From: Tenacibaculum agarivorans
Lineage (GTDB): Bacteria > Bacteroidota > Bacteroidia > Flavobacteriales > Flavobacteriaceae
Reading direction: 5' to 3'
DNA length: 64,000 bases
Assembly: GCF_001936575.1 (NCBI RefSeq)
Contig: NZ_MSMP01000009.1
Location: forward strand, 124,001-188,000
Below, piece by piece: positions 53,847 to 61,051 of this stretch (positions within the stretch are counted from its first letter, which is position 1; every line of letters begins with the position of its first letter). The notes under the pieces were generated by a model. The model did not search any database and had not been told where the DNA came from. It saw only the letters and a list, made by a program, of their open reading frames with translations. The position numbers and the translations under genes are program-made.

Positions 53847-56800
53847 TATTTCACTATCATTCTTTTTATTCTCGTTTCTTCAGGAGTTTCTAATACAACA
53901 ATGTACATCCCTGATGGTGCCTGAATGGTAAATGACTCTGTATATTCTTCATGAACCTCAAAAGGAATATGCTTTTTTATTAACTCTCCTTGCATGCTAA
54001 AAATTCGGATGGAAATTTCACTCGCAGTCACCAATTTAACAGTGCACTCAAATTTTCCATTATTAGGGTTTGGTGTAATTTTGAATAGCTCAATAAATAA
54101 ATCTGAGTCATTTTCAGTATCTGAAAGTTCACTTGGTTCTTCAATAACAATCTTTTTAAATGCTTCTTGAATACAATCTCCTACTTGAGAGCGTAATCCT
54201 ATTTCATACGTTTTTACTTCAGGAAATTTTACGACTAAAGCTCTTTCTCTTGTTTCTACAATTCGTACATTAGGTGGTAATATCCATTCAAAAGAAGACT
54301 GGGCTAAGCTACTCTTATTAAAAATTACAATTTCTTCATCGAGATAGGCTTGAGATGACATTAAAAAATTGGCTTCAATATCTTGATTACTATTTATGAT
54401 TTCAACGGAATCGCTAATTACACATCCTTCTGGCGTAGTTGCTGTTACTGTATAAATCCCTCCTTCTGTTACCTCTATTACAGGTTCGTTAGAAGAATAA
54501 CCTTTATCTGAACTCCATACATAACTCGTACCTGTTTCATCTATAGTTCCATCTAATGTATATGATTGCTCATTGCATAATACTTTGTCCTTGCCCAGAT
54601 CTATGATGAAATCCTTTGGATTTTCTAATGTAAATTCTACAAAGGCTTTACAATTGTTACTGTCCGTTAACGTGAAAATATATTTACCTTCTGTCAAATT
54701 TGATATCGCTGTTGTAGTTGCTCCTGTATCCCAAGAATATACATAGGGAGGCACGCCTCCTGAAACGTTCACTTCAATAGCTCCATCATTTCCGTTAAAA
54801 CATGACGGATTTTCTTTTCGTATCGCTTTTACTTCTAAACCTCCTGGTGGTGTGAGTGTAATATTTCCTGTAGCCTGACATCCACGAGCATCTGTAACAA
54901 AAACTACATAATTCCCAGCAATTAAATCAACTGCTTTTTCTGATCTACTACCATTAGACCATTGAATATCGTAAGGAGGTATTCCTCCTGTGATAGCTAC
55001 GGTAGCAGTACCATTATTTCCTAAATCACAAGAGATTTCAGTAGCACTTAATTTTACCGCTAACAATTCTGGTTCTTCAAATGTAAATAGAGTGTCTGTT
55101 GGATTTATTAAGTTTAAACTTTGGTATTCTCCAATAACGACACCTCTACTGTCTTCCACATTTAAAGCATAATTTCCATGTGAAAGATCCGTAAGTATCG
55201 CACTATTCACATTTAAATCTTCATAAACACCTAAATTATTCTGCTTCTTCCAGAAATAGGTATAGGGATTTCCTGTAGTAAAAGGAACACCTCCTGTTAC
55301 CTCAACTTTTAAAACTCCATCAGAAAAAGGATTATTAAATGTATTGTTTTGATTACATGATATTGGAGTTTCAATACTAATTACGGCTTCAATAGGATCA
55401 TAGAGTGTAAACTCTTTTTCGATATATGTACATCCGTTTTTGGTTGTAGCACTTCCATAATTTGCATCTTCTATGGTTAGTAGATATTTTCCTTTAGGAA
55501 TTGTATGTAATCTGATTTGAAACTTTCCATTGACAACATTAGTCGTAGTTTGAGAATTTAGCACGTCTCCTTTTTCATTTTGCCAGTAATACGTATAACT
55601 TCCATCTGAGAAAGTAGTTCCTCCATTTACTTCTGCTACTATCCACCCGTTAGACTCTCCTCCCTTTTCAGGTGTTGCAAATTCTAAAATATCTACAGTG
55701 ATTTCTTCTTTTGGTTGAGTAATCTCTATACTTTCCACAACTTTACATCCTTTGCCATCAGTTATGGTTACTTCATATATTCCTTTGACTAAATCATTAA
55801 TCTTAGCATCATTACTTCCTATATCCCATTGGATATGATACGGCGCCATACCTCCTTGTATCAAAACTTCTGCCCAACCATCACTTCCTTCATAACAGAA
55901 AACATCTTGCTTTTTAAACGTTAATTCAATAGCTTCTGGTTCTTTTATTTCTTGTGTAAGATCTTTTGCTGTGACTAAAACATTGTTTTGATATTCTCCT
56001 AAAATTATACCGTTAGCATCTTTTATATTCACTGCATAATTTCCTTGATCTAAACCTGTGGCTATATTACTAGTTTGGGTCGGCAAAACAGTCCATACTC
56101 CCGGACTTGTTTCTTTTTTCCATGTATAGTAATAATCAAGTCCTCCATTTTCATGCGGCTGTAAACGAATACCTCCTGTTACTACAACTTCTAATTCTCC
56201 ATCTGAATATGGATTACCTACATTGTTTCTATTACACGATATCGGTCTTTTTACCGTTAATTTTCCTATGAGTGGTTCTGGATCATTAATATAATACTCA
56301 CTTTCAATAATAGTACAGTTAGGATTATCTACCGCTAAAGGGAAATTTTTATCTTGAATAGTTAACTTATAGTTGCCTTCTCCAATTCCATTTAATCGTA
56401 TTACATAATTTGTAGCTGTAACACTAGCTGTTACTTTATGATTTAATGTATTTCCGTTGTCATCTTTCCAAACAAAATTATATGCATTTGAATCTAAAGG
56501 TGTACCTCCAGCAACAGTGGCTTCAATCCATCCATTAGTTGCACCTGCAAATGTCGGTTCAAAAAATGTATACGATACTGTTAAAGGTACATCTGGTTCT
56601 TTGATCTCTATTTGTTCTGTTACTTCACAACCTTTTTCATCTGTAACTCTTACGGAGTAAGTTCCTGCTGTTAAATTTGAAATATCTTCAGTAGTTTCAT
56701 TATTACTCCATAAGATTGTATACGCTCCTGTTCCTCCTGTAATTGATATATCTATGCTTCCATCAGTTCCTTTATGACAAAAAACATCTTGCTTTTTGTA

Positions 56801-58954
56801 TGATAATTCTAGTAATGGTGGCGCTACTAAATTATACGTAGCATCTTGCGCCTTACTTAGTACATTATTGACATAAGTCCCTACGGTAATCCCATTAGCA
56901 TCTTCTATGTTTACTGCGTATTCTCCTTCTTCTATATTTGCAAGTATATTTCCATTTTCTTTAGGTAAGATTTGATAATTTCCAAAAGCATCTTTTTTCT
57001 TCCATATGTATTTATAGCTATACTTTCCATCCAATAAAGGACTAAAAGGAATTCCACCATTAGCGGTAACCGTTAATTCACCATCATTAGCTGTATTACC
57101 ATAACTATTTTTAGGGCTACAAGAAATAGGATTTGTTAGTTTTAGGTCTATGGTTAATTTAGGTGGTTCTACTAGTTTTATTTTGTCCTTTTCTATAAAA
57201 CATCCAATATTATCAGAAGTACTAAAAAAATTATTATCTCTAACTCTAAGTGTATAATTTCCATCAACTGCATTTTTGAGTGTTAGAAAAGCACCTTCCT
57301 CTCCAGGAACAATCTCTTGACTATAATTTACTTTACCAACTATCGATGTAACACCATTCTTTTCATGTAACCAAGTATAACTACCATACTCTCCTTTTGA
57401 ATTAGGAGTTCCCCCAGTAACTTGTACTGTAATTTCACCATCAGAAAATCCAAAACCACTAGGATTCTTCACATAACGCACATCTGCTTTAAGAGGTGAC
57501 TTTGGTTCTTTTATATCTACACTAATTTCTTTTTCTCTTCTTAAACCTATAATATTACCCGCAGCATCTCTGATGACTTCTTTGGCTATACAATTATTAA
57601 AGTCTTTTACTTTAATCTTATATTTTCCTTTTGGTAACCCTTTTATCAATTGAATCACTTCTCGAGTGGGAGAAGTACTTATATTTGTAAAAGAAATCCA
57701 ATCGCTATCTTTTATTGGACGTGTATCTCCTTCTTCTCGTAATAAATATCTATGTGTTCTTCCAACTCTTCCTCCTTTTGCTCTTATTGTTATTGTTCCA
57801 TCGCTTCCTCCATGACAAAAAACATCAGTATGAGTTACAGAAAATTCAACTGGTGTGGGCCTAATGATCCGTGCTGTAGTTCTATGTCTAAACGATTCCG
57901 TATACGTATTAAATCCTCTAAAAAAACCAGCCATTCTGATTGGATACATTCCAGGTTTTAGTCCTTCTATTACTATAGAATTATTCGCATCAAATCTTCT
58001 TCTTGTTAAGTTTACATAGCGTCCAGGAAAATCTGGATTTGTACTTGTAAAACTTAACAATTCCCCTACATTTAATCTTCTATCTAAAAAGATTCTAACT
58101 TTTCCATCATCCGAGTCATAACAAGTTGTTGCTTCTCGTGTTATACGGTTAATTCTGGGGGCATCACCTAAAAAGCGATATGATATCGTATTAGAAGTCC
58201 AACCATTACACCCTGTGTTTACTCTGAAGTAAATCATTCTTCCATGATCATTTACAGGATCTAGAAAATCTTTCCCTTTAACTCTCAAGAAATTCTTTTT
58301 AGAAGTATAGCTTGGTAATGCTGTATAAGGGCCTGTAGGACTAAATGAATATTCCCAATTAAAATAGTTATTATTAATCCCTAGAATTCTTGGGATCTCT
58401 AAAAAGTCTTCTGAACCAAAATTATTATTAACACTTGGATCTGGTAGTTTTATTATCGGTTTTATAAGAACATTGGCATACCCAGGTACTTTGGATAATC
58501 TACTGTGTTTTCCTGTACCTAATTTTACTCTTGCGTTCCCTAATGTTGTTGAAACATTATGATTTGAAAAATCAAAAGTAAAATCTACACAAGTAGGATC
58601 ATTTATAAGTTCAACAAAAAAATTACTCCTCTTCGATTTACAATCACCACTACTCCTCCTTCTTTTATTGGTGTGAAAATGTATTTTAGCAAGTCTATTT
58701 GATTCATTAAATCTAATAGTAGGTGTAATTATAGGCTTATTTCTATATCTACCAGGGTGAAAGTAACTTTCATCTAAAAAACCATTTTCATATTCTAAAT
58801 GTATATAATGTAAACCATTACTCCCACCTCCACAACTACTACCAACCCCATCTACAAAACCTGTAATATCTAATTCATAATATGCTTCTTGAGCACGGGA
58901 GTTATAAGATAAACTTAACAATAAGATTATAATTAAGAAGATTCTTTTGTTCAT
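53846..58954 (-). CDS. SprB-repeat surface protein with T9SS type A sorting domain
   Basis: 1702 aa. The signal peptide (MNKRIFLIIILLLSLSYNSRA) precedes Gln22. Residues about 30-360 are a unique beta-rich region with several cysteines. From 365 to 1446 the protein is built of SprB-like beta repeats (pattern C..g.dG.i.v...GG..PY...W..G.....i..l..G.Y.v.v.D..gC). They come in a regular order described separately. An Ig-like domain (VLCNEQSYTLDGTIDETGTSYVW) and a PKD-like segment follow. The type A sorting domain closes it (ITPNPNNGKFECTVKL... APSGMYIVVLET... RMIVK). SprB itself is the mobile surface adhesin of gliding flavobacteria; this protein is much shorter, so adhesion or a surface scaffold is the inferred role. 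Confidence 0.9.
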   Translation of the reverse strand: MNKRIFLIIILLLSLSYNSRAQEAYYELDITGFVDGVGSSCGGGSNGLHYIHLEYENGFLDESYFHPGRYRNKPIITPTIRFNESNRLAKIHFHTNKRRRSSGDCKSKRSNFFVELINDPTCVDFTFDFSNHNVSTTLGNARVKLGTGKHSRLSKVPGYANVLIKPIIKLPDPSVNNNFGSEDFLEIPRILGINNNYFNWEYSFSPTGPYTALPSYTSKKNFLRVKGKDFLDPVNDHGRMIYFRVNTGCNGWTSNTISYRFLGDAPRINRITREATTCYDSDDGKVRIFLDRRLNVGELLSFTSTNPDFPGRYVNLTRRRFDANNSIVIEGLKPGMYPIRMAGFFRGFNTYTESFRHRTTARIIRPTPVEFSVTHTDVFCHGGSDGTITIRAKGGRVGRTHRYLLREEGDTRPIKDSDWISFTNISTSPTREVIQLIKGLPKGKYKIKVKDFNNCIAKEVIRDAAGNIIGLRREKEISVDIKEPKSPLKADVRYVKNPSGFGFSDGEITVQVTGGTPNSKGEYGSYTWLHEKNGVTSIVGKVNYSQEIVPGEEGAFLTLKNAVDGNYTLRVRDNNFFSTSDNIGCFIEKDKIKLVEPPKLTIDLKLTNPISCSPKNSYGNTANDGELTVTANGGIPFSPLLDGKYSYKYIWKKKDAFGNYQILPKENGNILANIEEGEYAVNIEDANGITVGTYVNNVLSKAQDATYNLVAPPLLELSYKKQDVFCHKGTDGSIDISITGGTGAYTILWSNNETTEDISNLTAGTYSVRVTDEKGCEVTEQIEIKEPDVPLTVSYTFFEPTFAGATNGWIEATVAGGTPLDSNAYNFVWKDDNGNTLNHKVTASVTATNYVIRLNGIGEGNYKLTIQDKNFPLAVDNPNCTIIESEYYINDPEPLIGKLTVKRPISCNRNNVGNPYSDGELEVVVTGGIRLQPHENGGLDYYYTWKKETSPGVWTVLPTQTSNIATGLDQGNYAVNIKDANGIILGEYQNNVLVTAKDLTQEIKEPEAIELTFKKQDVFCYEGSDGWAEVLIQGGMAPYHIQWDIGSNDAKINDLVKGIYEVTITDGKGCKVVESIEITQPKEEITVDILEFATPEKGGESNGWIVAEVNGGTTFSDGSYTYYWQNEKGDVLNSQTTTNVVNGKFQIRLHTIPKGKYLLTIEDANYGSATTKNGCTYIEKEFTLYDPIEAVISIETPISCNQNNTFNNPFSDGVLKVEVTGGVPFTTGNPYTYFWKKQNNLGVYEDLNVNSAILTDLSHGNYALNVEDSRGVVIGEYQSLNLINPTDTLFTFEEPELLAVKLSATEISCDLGNNGTATVAITGGIPPYDIQWSNGSRSEKAVDLIAGNYVVFVTDARGCQATGNITLTPPGGLEVKAIRKENPSCFNGNDGAIEVNVSGGVPPYVYSWDTGATTTAISNLTEGKYIFTLTDSNNCKAFVEFTLENPKDFIIDLGKDKVLCNEQSYTLDGTIDETGTSYVWSSDKGYSSNEPVIEVTEGGIYTVTATTPEGCVISDSVEIINSNQDIEANFLMSSQAYLDEEIVIFNKSSLAQSSFEWILPPNVRIVETRERALVVKFPEVKTYEIGLRSQVGDCIQEAFKKIVIEEPSELSDTENDSDLFIELFKITPNPNNGKFECTVKLVTASEISIRIFSMQGELIKKHIPFEVHEEYTESFTIQAPSGMYIVVLETPEETRIKRMIVK
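54615..57862 (-). repeat. Higher-order repeat of SprB-like units, (A-B-C) x3 then A-A
   Basis: Three distinct unit types alternate. A has a DVFC.[GK]G.DG start, B has [SG]..[SG][ND]G[EW]I.[VA]...GGT, and C has P[IV]SC..N......DGEL.V...GGI plus a long KK-containing strand. Triplets begin near 57860, 56815 and 55920. Two more A-type units begin near 55060 and 54840. Triplets are about 350, 300 and 290 residues long. Confidence 0.8.
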
Positions 58955-58957
58955 CTT

Positions 58958-61039
58958 TTAATAATTTACTTCTACTTTTTTAACTTTAGTATACGAGGCA
59001 TCTGTTAAAGATGCTCTGATATGATATATGTAAGTTTGATTCGGACTTACTTCTGTGTCTATTATTTTTTTGATTTTTCCGGGTATCACCTTCCAAGTAC
59101 TTAGTGACTTTCCTTTTAATTGTTTGTAAATAGTGTATTCTGCTACTTTTCCTTCATCTGCACGCCAAAACAATTCTATTTGATGTGTTTGCCTATTCAC
59201 TGAATAATCAAATCCTTTGATGGATGTATCTACATCAAAAGACAATGCTTTTATAGTTAAAGGTGAAGATGGTTTTGAAGATAAGTTTGCTTTATCTATC
59301 GCCTTAATTTTGTAGCGATACACATTATTATTCAACAACTTTGTATCGGTAAAACGCTGAATAGTATCTTGAGTAGTTAGAATGGTTTCCCAATCTGTTT
59401 GTTGAGTACTATTTTTTCTTAAAAGTATATGTTTAACGTCTTGTTCAGGTGAACGTATCCATTCTAAAATAATTTTCCCTTTCTCTACTTTATAATCTGT
59501 AAATACAGGAGAAATAGGTGGTATTAGATCAGGTTTTTCTAGTACTAATACTTCAGATTTATCAGAATGATTATGCCTTTTATCTACAGCCACTATCTGA
59601 TAAAATACTTTTGAATTTAAATTCTTCACTTCCACTGTATCTATAAATTCATTTTGTGGAATTGGTGAAATCGTAACCTGAGACGGTTCTTCTTCTTTTG
59701 TAAAACCTCTAAATACTCTATATCCTAATAGGTCTTTTTCTAGATTAGGTTTCCAATTTATTGTTACAATACCTAACGTATCTATTTTTCCTATTAGCTC
59801 TATAGGTTGTTTTGGCGGTGTATTATCTGCTAGTTGTACCAAAGAAGAAAATGATGTTTTTTGTTGCTTTGGATCTTTACCGACAGCTATAATTTTAATA
59901 TAGTTTGATGCTTGTAAATTATTTAACGTGTAACTTCTTTGTGTTGGTGCTACGTTATCAGCTACAACAACATAATTCCCTCCATCTTTGTCTGCACTAA
60001 TAATCTGAAACTTTTCTAGTAAAGTTTCTCCCTTACTTGGAAAATCCCAAAAAACAACAGCCTCATCTGCCTTATCAGTTAATCTTGTGTCTGTAATTCT
60101 AGGGGTAAAGGGTAAAATTGGTTTTCCTTTACCTGAAACAGTTTTACTATACTGACTTTTTTCTCCAAAGGAAGAAATTCCTTGTAGTCGATAATAATAG
60201 GTTTTGTTATTAGTAGCCAAGGTATCTATAAAGAACATGCGCTTAGCAGGCACATTAGGTTTGTCATTAAGATTTACCAACGGTTCTTTACTTAATGAAC
60301 TAAAGTTTACACCATCTTCCGAACGTTCTAAATGATATGAGGTGTATATACTTTTCAGTAATTGATACTCCCAAGTTAGCGTCACACTCTTGTCTCCAAA
60401 GATTCCTCTAAAATCTACAGGACTTGGTAAAGGTTCATACTTTTGAATTGAAGCAATTACTGAATTTCCTTTGATGTTCTTTTTTTCAGCAGGCAGATTT
60501 GCTTGTATTCTATACACATAAGTTTCATTTGTTTTTACTTGTCTATCTACATAACCCCAACCTGCTTTTTGAGCAGCTTCAAAATTTGTTTCAGCTGCTA
60601 ATAATGAAAATGAAAAACGTTGTTCTACTTCATTAGCTAAGTTGTAAATGTCTGCTAATTGGGTACTATTTCCTCCATCTACAAAAAAGCCATCTCCAAA
60701 TAATGCTTGTGCTATAACCGCTGCATTATCATTTTTCTCTACCAGTTCTTGCCAATCTTCTAATGGGGCTGCTTTTATTGGTTTTTCCCATACTTTTTCT
60801 AAATCCAGTAAGCGTTTCCCATTTCTAGACAACACATATTTTTGTAAAATAAATCCTGAGGCATTTGTTTTTTTCCATGCGCTTGCTGTAGTTGCTCCCC
60901 ATCGTAATAAGATTTTATCTTTTTGCGCTCTGGATACTATTTTTACCTCAGCTTGTCTCACTTGAGCTTCAACTTTAACTATCCAAAATAGGAATAGTAG
61001 TATACTTAGGTATTTTATATGTGTACTAAATATTTTCAT
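58958..61039 (-). CDS. Exported fibronectin type III protein
   Basis: 693 aa. The signal peptide (IKYLSILLFLFWIVKVEA) precedes Gln26. The remainder is a chain of about six FnIII-like beta-sandwich domains, seen from repeated [VI].L.W....[DE]......Y.[VIL].R and TYYYR[LI].[AG][IV]... patterns (SVTLTWEYQL..., IVTINWKPN..., IILEWIRSP..., IELFWRADE...). The first about 190 residues carry an unusual helical insert (AALEDW-type region with NNDNAAVIAQALFGDG-like sequence). No sorting tail or lipobox is seen. Spacing is 3 bases to the SprB gene and 12 bases from the upstream gene. It is probably a binding or scaffold component of the same exported complex. Confidence 0.85.
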   Translation of the reverse strand: MKIFSTHIKYLSILLFLFWIVKVEAQVRQAEVKIVSRAQKDKILLRWGATTASAWKKTNASGFILQKYVLSRNGKRLLDLEKVWEKPIKAAPLEDWQELVEKNDNAAVIAQALFGDGFFVDGGNSTQLADIYNLANEVEQRFSFSLLAAETNFEAAQKAGWGYVDRQVKTNETYVYRIQANLPAEKKNIKGNSVIASIQKYEPLPSPVDFRGIFGDKSVTLTWEYQLLKSIYTSYHLERSEDGVNFSSLSKEPLVNLNDKPNVPAKRMFFIDTLATNNKTYYYRLQGISSFGEKSQYSKTVSGKGKPILPFTPRITDTRLTDKADEAVVFWDFPSKGETLLEKFQIISADKDGGNYVVVADNVAPTQRSYTLNNLQASNYIKIIAVGKDPKQQKTSFSSLVQLADNTPPKQPIELIGKIDTLGIVTINWKPNLEKDLLGYRVFRGFTKEEEPSQVTISPIPQNEFIDTVEVKNLNSKVFYQIVAVDKRHNHSDKSEVLVLEKPDLIPPISPVFTDYKVEKGKIILEWIRSPEQDVKHILLRKNSTQQTDWETILTTQDTIQRFTDTKLLNNNVYRYKIKAIDKANLSSKPSSPLTIKALSFDVDTSIKGFDYSVNRQTHQIELFWRADEGKVAEYTIYKQLKGKSLSTWKVIPGKIKKIIDTEVSPNQTYIYHIRASLTDASYTKVKKVEVNY

Positions 61040-61051
61040 TTACTAATTTTC

